From: Arcanobacterium_A hippocoleae
Lineage (GTDB): Bacteria; Actinomycetota; Actinomycetes; Actinomycetales; Actinomycetaceae
NCBI RefSeq assembly: GCF_031456295.1
Contig: NZ_JAVDUJ010000001.1
Span: 1-64,000, forward strand
DNA: 64,000 bases
Direction of reading: 5' to 3'
Shown: piece after piece, positions 1 to 6,719 of the stretch
How positions within the stretch are numbered: the first letter of the stretch is position 1
Layout of the letters: every line of letters begins with the position of its first letter
The notes under the pieces: generated by a model
Database searches by the model: none
Seen by the model: only the letters and a program-made list of their open reading frames with translations
What the model was told of the DNA's origin: nothing
Position numbers and translations under genes: made by a program

Positions 1-120
1 ACATGGAATTCGAGGGGTTTGTTGTGCTTCTGGCATGGTTCGGATCGGGCGTGGAAGCGGGTGTCTGAGCAGGTTTTGGGTGCTTCGGTCGGGTCGCGAA
101 TAGTGCTCTAAGGGGGTAGT

Positions 121-175
121 GCCAAAAAGTGTGGCTTGCGCCGAAAAGTATGAGTGCCGCCGAAAAGTATCCCGA
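121..175 (+). repeat. Three-unit ~19-bp tandem array, core GCCRAAAAGTRTG
   Basis: Units start at 121, 140 and 159 (period 19). The core is GCC(A/G)AAAAGT(A/G)T. The same unit recurs in the same orientation at 1529, 4347, 57193 and 57489. A GGATACAA motif follows 30 bp later (about 206-213). The regular helical-turn spacing suggests protein-binding sites such as the terminal transposase-binding repeats of IS21- or Tn7-like elements, or iterons. The function is inference; the repeats are seen directly. Confidence 0.7.
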
Positions 176-500
176 ATCGCACGCTGGATCGCACAAGCAG
201 CTGCTTTGGATACAATATCCGTGGTGTCGATGTTGGCGGATTAAGGCATGTTTCCGCTTGTCAGCACTCGAAAGCAGACCTTTAGAGCCGGGTGTAGCGC
301 GCGCCTCCTGCCAGTAAGCTGTTTGAGCTCTTCTGTAAACGAGACGCCACCTTGGCGGCTTTGAACCTCTTTAACGCACCACCGTAGAGAGTCGCGTAAA
401 TGTTCCCGAGTCGCTAAAAGGTAATGCTTATCGGGGATCTGACTGGATATTTGGCTGTTTTAGAGCGTGTATGTAACTGAGCAATTATCAGTCCAAGTAG
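176..500. other. Gap without a supported gene
   Basis: Apart from the TTTGGATACAATAT motif near 205, I see no feature here. A 62-codon frame at 129-317 has no ribosome site and overlaps the repeat array, so I do not call it. The stretch is probably decayed mobile-element DNA. Confidence 0.5.
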
Positions 501-1193
501 ATGGTGGTGCACGAATTGAAGCAGCAGATTTCAGCGCAAGAGCGTCGCATGGATTACTCGATAACGAATTTTTACCTCGACAATCTTGCAGTGGCAGGAG
601 TTATCAGTTGTGATGAGCTTAGGGCGGCTCAAGATTTTATTTCTGCCGAGCTTAAGGTCTTCAGCGCAGTCCGGAAAATACTTGGCTTTGGCAAACCACG
701 TTCTTTTGGTAGGCAGCTTTCCGGGCGAATTGAATGCGAAGATTGCGGCGCTAAGTACGGTCACAAGACCTGGCATTCTGGTACACCCCACCGGGCGGAC
801 GTGTGGGAGTGCGCAACAAACCACAAGAAACGTGGCAGCTGCGTTACTCCGCATATTTATCAGGAGATACTGCAGCGCAAGCTGGTCGAAAGTCAGCAAA
901 TTCTCGCAGAGCGGCATCAGGATTTACGCAAAGGAGTAGTGGGGGTTCTGCGTAAAATTGGGTGTGTGGCTACGTCTCAGTTTTTGCATGCCCGTATGCG
1001 TAGTTTTGAGCGTAGCGGTGATGCGGTGTTGTTCCTTCCTGATTTTCTTGAAATTCTCGAAGGCGGGATGGTGCTTACTAGCAACCAGCTGGGTCTAGTT
1101 TTCATCACTGGGGAGGCCGTAACACTCGACCTCCCGCAGCGATGGACTCCAGTGCTATATGCAGATGATTTAGCAGTTAAAGGGCGTTGCTGA
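501..1193 (+). CDS. Recombinase zinc-ribbon remnant with a SHOCT-like N-terminus
   Basis: 230 codons with no serine-recombinase catalytic domain. Residues ~18-55 resemble the small SHOCT-like protein that precedes large serine recombinases (compare 53789-53977). Residues ~75-120 carry a recombinase zinc beta-ribbon: IECEDCGAKYGHKTWHS, later WECATNHKKRGSC and TPHIY. This matches the ribbon of the intact recombinase at 55295 (ITCSECGGSFGRKVWHS, RCATPHV). The C-terminal third is diverged. No convincing ribosome site precedes the first ATG; a second ATG lies at 549. I read it as an in-frame deletion joining a SHOCT-like gene to the 3' part of a recombinase gene. It may still be expressed as a DNA-binding protein, but decay is more likely. 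Confidence 0.55.
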   Translation: MVVHELKQQISAQERRMDYSITNFYLDNLAVAGVISCDELRAAQDFISAELKVFSAVRKILGFGKPRSFGRQLSGRIECEDCGAKYGHKTWHSGTPHRADVWECATNHKKRGSCVTPHIYQEILQRKLVESQQILAERHQDLRKGVVGVLRKIGCVATSQFLHARMRSFERSGDAVLFLPDFLEILEGGMVLTSNQLGLVFITGEAVTLDLPQRWTPVLYADDLAVKGRC

Positions 1194-1348
1194 CCGGAGA
1201 CACACGCACTCCTCGTCATTATTTTGGAAAAAGTTCGACAGGACAATAAGGGTGAGCAGAGACCTAACGCGGAGCGCTCACAGGCAAGACGGGCAAGGTG
1301 AAGCAGAAACCGGTTCACTTCTCGTAGGCTCCACCATTGCCACTCAAC

Positions 1349-1568
1349 TTTGGATACAAAAGTGTGAGTGCGAACAGAACTCTTCGGGTTCCGCTTTTTA
1401 CTTGGTAGAACGTGGAAAACGAGGGGTTTTCTGCGTTCGGGTTGGGTGCGCATCAGGGCTAGAGGAGTCTGGGCGAGGCCCTTTTGGGGAGCCCAGACGT
1501 CGGTCTGGTTGTCCGAGCGCCCGAGGGTGTCAAAAAGTGCAGGCCACCGTCAAAAAGTATGGATGGGG
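1349..1568 (+). repeat. ~220-bp module: GGATACAA site, spacer, two 20-bp units
   Basis: This segment has the same order and spacing as 4170-4410. It starts with TTGGATACAA, then GGGGTTTTCTGCGTTC, then GTCCGAGCGCCCGAG, and ends in GTCAAAAAGT units at 1529 and 1549 (period 20). The GGATACAA-to-array distance is ~178 bp here and ~173 bp in the 4170 copy. The last unit directly abuts recombinase-derived sequence at ~1575, so the module seems to have truncated that gene. It looks like one end of a mobile element. The family is not identified. Confidence 0.65.
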
Positions 1569-1574
1569 GACCGC

Positions 1575-2270
1575 GTCCAAAGCGAACTACGCCAACGATC
1601 AGGCCGCTACGTCTCACGCACTCCCCCCCCCTCACCAAAATGATCTACTGCGCCGATTGCGGGGGATCTTCGGATGCAAGACCTGGCACTCGAACACCAA
1701 GTACGAACGACGCATCTGGCGCTGCAACAACAAATACGGACACGGCAAGACCCCATGCGCCACACCACACGTCACCGATACCGACTAGAGCAAGCCTTCG
1801 TCGAAGCTCTCGCTGAGCGCGTCAAGTCAAACACCGGTGCCCGCAACGCGCTCGAAATCCTTGAAGCAACAGTTTTTGACACGAGTGAGCTGGAAGCCCA
1901 ACGTGACCGTGCTGCTCAGCAGGTTGAGGAAATCACAGTCTTAATCGACCAGCTGGTTCTCACCGCAGTACAGACCGCGATCGACCCAGACGAGTACGAC
2001 CAGAAGTACGCCGAGCTTGAAGCCCGCTACAATCAGGCCTGCACTAAGCGCGCTGACCTTAAATCACAGATCACCGACCGGCACGCACGCCTCGAACAAG
2101 CACGCACCATCTGCGACTTCCTGGACTCCAACCCGCCGCTCGAGTACCGCGACGACGCCTGGTCGCTACTCGTTGACCATGCCATGGTCGACACTGAAGG
2201 CGCCGTCAGCGTCAGGTTTAAGGATGAGGCCACAGGTGCGTATGGGCCGGAGGTTGGCGGTCAGTTTTGA
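1575..2270 (+). pseudogene. Decayed large serine recombinase, C-terminal half
   Basis: Homology to the recombinase at 55295-56875 can be followed through three frames. VQSELRQRSG is in frame 3, KMIYCADCGG in frame 2 just after an eight-C run near 1623-1630, and CKTWHSNTKYERRIWRCNNK in frame 1. From about 1790 it returns to frame 3 with QAFVEALAERV, the coiled-coil arm, and LLVDHAMVDTEGAVSVRFKDE near the end. The resolvase catalytic domain is missing. At least two or three frameshifts and a 5' truncation make it non-functional. It is probably the right end of an older element related to the present prophage. Confidence 0.85.
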
Positions 2271-2347
2271 TAGACTTCCAAAGTCAGGACCGTGTTAAGA
2301 CATCAGATATTGAGGAGTTTGTCGTTCCGATGAGCATGTGATTTCCA

Positions 2348-2363
2348 CTCAGCCTTGGCTGAG
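2348..2363 (+). promoter_or_regulatory. Perfect 7-bp hairpin or operator in the ABC-F leader
   Basis: CTCAGCC-TT-GGCTGAG lies 35 bp before the ABC-F start. ABC-F resistance genes are often controlled by ribosome-mediated attenuation in the leader, but an operator is equally possible. The palindrome is seen; its role is inference. Confidence 0.35.
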
Positions 2364-2397
2364 ACGTATCAGAAGTTTCTACGTCCCGGAGATCAGT

Positions 2398-4014
2398 ATG
2401 CTTTCAATTAACCTTGACACTATTTCTTTTTCTTACGGTTCTCACCGTGTGTTGGATCATGTAAGCCTGCATGTTGGCGAGGGGGAACGAGCGGTACTCA
2501 TCGGACCAAATGGCTGTGGTAAGACAACTCTGCTTAAGATCATTAGGGGAGACCTCCAACCAGATTCAGGAAGGGTTGTTTCTTGCACAGCAAATCACCT
2601 CGTGCCAGATCCTGATGGTTTTGAAGGCCAAGTAGCGAAGTACTTTGATGTCGCCCTAGGACCGCTCAACGACTTGTCGGCGCGCTTTAAGCAGATCACC
2701 GTTTCCCTTGCCAACGGTGATAAGGCGCAGGAATCGGAATATGACCGGGTACTAGCGGAAATGACCGCACACGACGTATGGTCCCTCGATGCCCGAGCCG
2801 CTGAAGTACTAGCTGGTTTAGGACTGGCTGGAATTGGCATGTCGTCGGAACGTGACATGTCATCATTGTCTCCCGGCCAGCGCGCGCGTTTACGGTTGGC
2901 AGCGCTGTTACTCTTACACCCCGACGTTCTGATTCTTGATGAGCCAACCAACCATCTCGATATCGCGGCAATCGACTTCTTATCCAACACAATCAAGAAC
3001 TGGGCAGGGCCAGTGCTCCTAGCCAGTCACGATCGAGCCTTTATCGACAACATTGCGACCGTCATTTATGACATGGACGTCACCGTGTGGCGCGAACTTG
3101 CGAAGGCACAAGGTGACACGAGCGTCCAGGGTTTACACCGTAACGCCGGAAACTACTCGGACTACCTGAATGCAAAGGAGACAGCGCGAAGCAAACACCA
3201 TCAAATTCACGCTGAACAACAAACCCAGAAGCGTCACTTGCGAGTGCATCGTCAAGAGAGCATGAAGATCGCACGTGGTGGGGTCCGGCTCGAAACCGCT
3301 TCAGGGAAAGCAAAGAAATTCTACTCCGATCGAGCAGCATCAACGTCAGTTAAGCGAACACGCAATGACGATATGCGACTAGAGCGGCTCGATGAGCGCG
3401 AAGTAAGAAAACCTCGCTACTACGAATTGGAGTTCCCACACCGGCAAGGCCCCTTGACTACCGGAATCGCAGTATCAGCACGACAAGCTGGCGTGGCGCA
3501 TCGACTTACACCACTAGACCTCGATCTTTCAGTAGGGGAGCACCTGTTAGTCACAGGCGCGAACGGTTCAGGAAAGACCACGCTTTTGAACTGGATTGCC
3601 ACCGGCAAACCACCATCAGGCGCAACCGTAAGCGGGTTCTTGTCCCGAGATAGCTCCATCGGTCACGTACCTCAGCGTCTGCCTGTGGAAGAGGATCCCG
3701 GATTCGGTAGTGACATCTGGCGACATGGAATTGGAGCGATTGGCAAAGGAATCTTGCACCCATCGACGTGGTCTAGTCCCATCGCGGAGCTGTCTGCTGG
3801 AAACCAGCGCCGAGCACAGATTGCTATCGCATTAACCAACCACCCTGCACTTCTGATCATTGATGAGTCGACCAACTACCTCGACCTCGATACTATGCAA
3901 GCGCTAGAAGATACTCTACAAACATGGGAAGGAACGCTCATTATCGCGAGTCACGATCGATGGCTGATCGAACACTGGCATGGACGCAGACTTCAACTGA
4001 CGCACAGTAAATAG
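2398..4014 (+). CDS. ABC-F family ATPase, possible ribosome-protection protein
   Basis: 538 aa with two ABC domains and no membrane segment. The first domain has GPNGCGKTT (~36-44), LSPGQ (~158) and LILDEPTNHLD (~177-188). The second has GANGSGKTT (~385-393), LSAGNQ (~465) and LLIIDESTNYLD (~484-495). The inter-domain linker is long, basic and probably alpha-helical (~225-340), as in ABC-F proteins that reach the ribosomal peptidyl-transferase centre. Family members either protect ribosomes from antibiotics (Vga, Lsa, Msr types) or act as translation factors. I start at 2398, where CGGAGATCAGT precedes ATG; an upstream in-frame start at 2338 lacks a ribosome site. Its place between recombinase debris and element-end repeats suggests mobile cargo. 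The substrate cannot be read from sequence. Confidence 0.85.
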   Translation: MLSINLDTISFSYGSHRVLDHVSLHVGEGERAVLIGPNGCGKTTLLKIIRGDLQPDSGRVVSCTANHLVPDPDGFEGQVAKYFDVALGPLNDLSARFKQITVSLANGDKAQESEYDRVLAEMTAHDVWSLDARAAEVLAGLGLAGIGMSSERDMSSLSPGQRARLRLAALLLLHPDVLILDEPTNHLDIAAIDFLSNTIKNWAGPVLLASHDRAFIDNIATVIYDMDVTVWRELAKAQGDTSVQGLHRNAGNYSDYLNAKETARSKHHQIHAEQQTQKRHLRVHRQESMKIARGGVRLETASGKAKKFYSDRAASTSVKRTRNDDMRLERLDEREVRKPRYYELEFPHRQGPLTTGIAVSARQAGVAHRLTPLDLDLSVGEHLLVTGANGSGKTTLLNWIATGKPPSGATVSGFLSRDSSIGHVPQRLPVEEDPGFGSDIWRHGIGAIGKGILHPSTWSSPIAELSAGNQRRAQIAIALTNHPALLIIDESTNYLDLDTMQALEDTLQTWEGTLIIASHDRWLIEHWHGRRLQLTHSK

Positions 4015-4169
4015 CTTGATGAATGCTGAAAGCCCTGGTCAGGAAGTGGGTGCATGCGACCTGAAATCTGCACCCACCCAGCCAGATTTTGCACCCACCT
4101 GATCTAAAAATGCACCCACCTGGGCTTTGTAGCCAAAGTTGAGTACAGACAACCGTTTGTACTCACTCT
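4015..4169. repeat. Triple TGCACCCACC direct repeat, exact 21-bp period
   Basis: TGCACCCACC occurs at 4069, 4090 and 4111, each preceded by an A/T-rich tract (AAATC, GATTT, AAAAA). An inverted GGGTGCA lies at 4049. An imperfect inverted repeat follows (GAGTACA ... TGTACTC, ~4141-4163). Exact 21-bp spacing equals two helical turns, as in multi-site terminal ends of IS21-like elements. No gene is supported between the ABC-F stop and the next module. Confidence 0.6.
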
Positions 4170-4410
4170 TGGATACAATGATTTGAGTGAGTTGAGAACC
4201 CCTCGGGTTACATGCTTTGCCTAGTCAAGCGCGTAATCCTAGGGGTTTTCTGCGTTCTGGGTGTGACAGAGTGGTCGCTGGGGAGGGTCGATTGGAGCTG
4301 AATCTGGTGTCTGTTGGGTGGTCTACTGGTCCGAGCGCCCGAGAGCGTCAAAAAGAGCAGGCTACCGTCAAAAGTATGGGTAGGCGCCAAAAGTGCTCAC
4401 GGGGCGTCAG
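4170..4410 (+). repeat. ~220-bp module with four 20-bp units; candidate left attachment region
   Basis: CTTGGATACAATGATTTGAGTGAG begins the copy, flanked by an inverted ACTCACTC / GAGTGAGT. It continues with GGGGTTTTCTGCGTTC and GTCCGAGCGCCCGAG and ends in units at 4347, 4367, 4386 and 4406. It parallels 1349-1568 and, more weakly, 57001-57300. If GGATACAA is the recombinase core, this copy and the one at 57001 would bound a ~53-kb element that includes the left defence block. That boundary is inference. Confidence 0.55.
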
Positions 4411-4474
4411 AAGACGCTAGCGGGATCATGGCTGGGACACGTGTGTCCAGACAGGCTTGGTCATCTTCGATTGA

Positions 4475-4487
4475 TAGAATTTCGTCA
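4475..4487 (+). promoter_or_regulatory. TAGAAT -10 box with predicted leaderless start
   Basis: TAGAAT (4475-4480) is followed by TTCGTC and the ATG at 4487, leaving no room for a ribosome site. Transcription starting ~7 nt after the -10 would begin at the ATG, giving a leaderless mRNA, which is common in actinobacteria. An almost identical string (TAGAATTGCGTCATGG) precedes the gene starting at 16313 on the other strand. Confidence 0.5.
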
Positions 4488-5449
4488 TGGTAGAAGCATC
4501 TGAGATTGAGCGCGAGCTAGAGATAGCCCAAGACACGCTACAGGAGCTAGCTGGCGACGATGTGGATGCGATCGAGATAAAAAGCGTTGAGGCTGATGAG
4601 GCGCCGTTCCTCGCTCGGATCGTCAGCAAACTGAGCCCGATGGTCGGAAATCTTATGGAGCAGCGAATTGCTTCTATTCTCAATGAAGCCGCATCTGACG
4701 GGTTTGAGTGGCATCGGCAGGATCCCGGATTTCCAGACGCGGTGCTTGTCGATAGCACGTCCAGAGAGATTTTGGCAGGGTATGAGATCAAGGCTTGGTT
4801 CGTGTTGAGCACGGAGATTACTGGTCGTTTCCGCGAATCTGTGAATCTGCTTCTGGATCAAAATATCAATGTCGTGATCGTTGCTTGGTGTATGAGCAAT
4901 CTCGTTTTTGGTGAGCCTAAAGTGCTCGGAACGCTAATTGTTTCTGGTGAAGAATTGGCGCGTAGTCGCGATAGTCATTATCACAAACCTCCGCACTATC
5001 TGACGATCGAGCCCAATGATACAAGCAGTCGGACGGCAAATCTTCAGCAATCGAACGTAAATGGGTACAGATTACAGGTTGAGAAGTCTGATCCGAAGTT
5101 GCTCCAAGAGGCCTTGGATCGGGAGTTTTCTACGTCGAACCCGTGTTCTGAAGAGGCTCAAGCTGAGGCTACAGAATTGATGCGTGACCTCGAATATCGC
5201 CTCGATACGAACTTTGCGAAAATTGATCGCGTTGCAAACAAAGATGTCGAGGACTTCAAAAGGCGGATCATGAAATTGAAGTACCTAGACAAAACGATTT
5301 CGAGTTGGAAAACTGTGTTCTCAGATCTTACAAGCACTAATGATAAGAAACGGGAGAAGGCTGAAGCTACCATCATGCAGTTCTACGACTCGATGAAGGT
5401 CGAAGAACCTAAAACATCGGTTTCTGAAGAGTCTGAAGGCGCTCACTAG
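4487..5449 (+). CDS. Putative PD-(D/E)XK restriction endonuclease
   Basis: 320 aa, not recognised by name. It has a clear nuclease signature: Pro83-Asp84, then 15 residues, then Glu100-Ile-Lys102 in an FPDAVLVDS...GYEIKAW arrangement, typical of the PD-(D/E)XK metal-binding core. The N-terminal 35 residues are acidic and helical, and the C-terminal ~100 residues are charged and probably coiled coil. It converges on the DNA methyltransferase gene with a 41-bp overlap of coding ends. That pairing suggests a type II-like restriction-modification couple. The predicted start is leaderless (TAGAAT six bases upstream). Alternatively it is the nuclease effector of the neighbouring ABC-3C operon. Substrate site unknown. 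Confidence 0.65.
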   Translation: MVEASEIERELEIAQDTLQELAGDDVDAIEIKSVEADEAPFLARIVSKLSPMVGNLMEQRIASILNEAASDGFEWHRQDPGFPDAVLVDSTSREILAGYEIKAWFVLSTEITGRFRESVNLLLDQNINVVIVAWCMSNLVFGEPKVLGTLIVSGEELARSRDSHYHKPPHYLTIEPNDTSSRTANLQQSNVNGYRLQVEKSDPKLLQEALDREFSTSNPCSEEAQAEATELMRDLEYRLDTNFAKIDRVANKDVEDFKRRIMKLKYLDKTISSWKTVFSDLTSTNDKKREKAEATIMQFYDSMKVEEPKTSVSEESEGAH

Positions 5450-6428
5450 CCATTTGGTAGAAATCATCGTTGATTTCGGCGGCCCACGGATGTCTTCCTA
5501 GCTGAAGCGCTGCTACGGAAGCGGTACAGAGTCCTCCAAACGGTTCCCAAACTGTATCTCCGGGATTGGTGCTTGCCTGGATGATACGTGTCATCAGGTC
5601 GAGCGGTTTTTGGTTCAGGTGGCTCGCACTCATTTGGGTAGGCTTACCTGCACGCGGGGCAGACTTAATGAGGCTTCCGCGATAACGCTCTCTACCTCTA
5701 AGACTTGGCCTGTCCCAAACGTTTGTTATGCCATGTTCGTAGTTCCAGGGAGATCTAGTTCCCGCCCACTCGTCCGCGGTGACCGGAGATACCCCATTCA
5801 GTGAATAGTAGGGGCGGCCAGCAGGATCGCCGTGCTCGTTTGCGTACGCAACGATTTTCATCATTGCATCGACTGGCGGGTAGTACCAAAGCCAACCTTG
5901 GTCAAAGTACTTGCGAGTGGCAGCGTTTTTCACTCCGCATGCTTCGTTCGCTAGCCGTTGGGGAAGACCAGTTCTCTTCCACTCCGACAGAAGCCATTCC
6001 TTCATATGAATATGCCCAGAACTATTATCGGATGACGAGATAAGTGGCTTGCGGGTGTAGAAAACACATACCTCTGTTACCACAGGGAAGCGACGTATCG
6101 TCTTGGAATTCACGTTACCTGCTACTTGCCCGACGCCCTTATTCCAGATATTTGTGAACTCATATTGCCAGCCGTTCTCATCGAGGACGGGATGCGCATT
6201 TGCCCAGCCGACTTCTGTGTTCCAAAACCACAATGTGGTCGCCAGAGTGGAACGCTTAGACCATTCTTCGATGTGAGGTCTGTACCAATCAGCTAGTCCG
6301 TCTGGGGTTCTAGGGTCGCCTGGAAAGCCTCCAACTCCGTACGCGCCGTCGCTGACAATAGTGTTGGGCGTTTGCCATTGACTGTAGACATCAAGGGCGT
6401 CGTTGTGGAAAAGATTAAAGTCTGTCAT
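5409..6428 (-). CDS. DNA methyltransferase (amino-MTase, beta-like order)
   Basis: 339 aa. The catalytic-loop position near the N-terminus (~26-31) reads SDGAYG instead of the usual (D/N/S)PP(Y/F). The SAM-binding motif lies near the C-terminus (VWEPFGGLCTASVAAL, ~290-305), after a motif X-like HLNQKPLDLMTRII. The catalytic-before-SAM order is that of beta-class N6-adenine or N4-cytosine enzymes. The central region (~150-260) is presumably the target-recognition domain. The start ATG follows GAGAGGCAG. It lies 45 bp after the HTH gene in the same operon, and its end overlaps the convergent nuclease gene. The odd catalytic tetrapeptide may mark a distinct subfamily or altered activity. Confidence 0.75.
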   Translation of the reverse strand: MTDFNLFHNDALDVYSQWQTPNTIVSDGAYGVGGFPGDPRTPDGLADWYRPHIEEWSKRSTLATTLWFWNTEVGWANAHPVLDENGWQYEFTNIWNKGVGQVAGNVNSKTIRRFPVVTEVCVFYTRKPLISSSDNSSGHIHMKEWLLSEWKRTGLPQRLANEACGVKNAATRKYFDQGWLWYYPPVDAMMKIVAYANEHGDPAGRPYYSLNGVSPVTADEWAGTRSPWNYEHGITNVWDRPSLRGRERYRGSLIKSAPRAGKPTQMSASHLNQKPLDLMTRIIQASTNPGDTVWEPFGGLCTASVAALQLGRHPWAAEINDDFYQMASERLQTLQKPMF

Positions 6429-6473
6429 ATCTGCCTCTCGTTGGCTAGATGTTGTCTCTCGTGCTCGCGATAG

Positions 6474-6719
6474 TCAAGTTCGGGTCTCGTTAGAGGTACT
6501 TGAGTCCCGGCGCTCAACTTGGCAAATGTCTGAGATGTTGCAATCCAGTGCTTCGCAAATCCGTAGAAGAATATCCGTGGTGACGTTGCCTCCACGTCCG
6601 AGCTTGGCGATGGTTGCTGGGCTGAGCCCTGCGAGTTCTTGGAGCTGGGTTTTGGTCATGTCACGGTCGATGAGGAGCTTCCACAGGGGTTTGTAGCTGA
6701 AGGTGGGGCTATTGGGCAT
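6474..6719 (-). CDS. Cro/C1-type HTH regulator
   Basis: 81 aa. One compact helix-turn-helix domain spans ~residues 20-67: MTKTQLQELAGLSPATIAKL, then LRICEALDCNISDI. This is the short YozG-like Cro/C1 family. The ATG lies inside the last codons of the upstream ATPase gene (ATGCCCAATAG), so translation is probably coupled. It sits between the ABC-3C genes and the methyltransferase gene, where a controller protein of a restriction-modification system or an autorepressor of the whole operon would fit. It is the only clear Cro/C1-type protein I found in the window. Confidence 0.85.
   Translation of the reverse strand: MPNSPTFSYKPLWKLLIDRDMTKTQLQELAGLSPATIAKLGRGGNVTTDILLRICEALDCNISDICQVERRDSSTSNETRT

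Noticed and set aside
129..317. 62-codon open frame over the first repeat array
   Set aside because: No ribosome site, unusual composition, overlaps repeats; not a credible gene.
1252..1788. 178-codon frame with a recombinase zinc ribbon at its end
   Set aside because: A chance start joins module repeats to one frame of a multiply frameshifted recombinase; covered by the pseudogene.
4069..4120. Possible CRISPR-like array
   Set aside because: Repeats are only 10 bp with 11-bp spacers and no cas genes are present.
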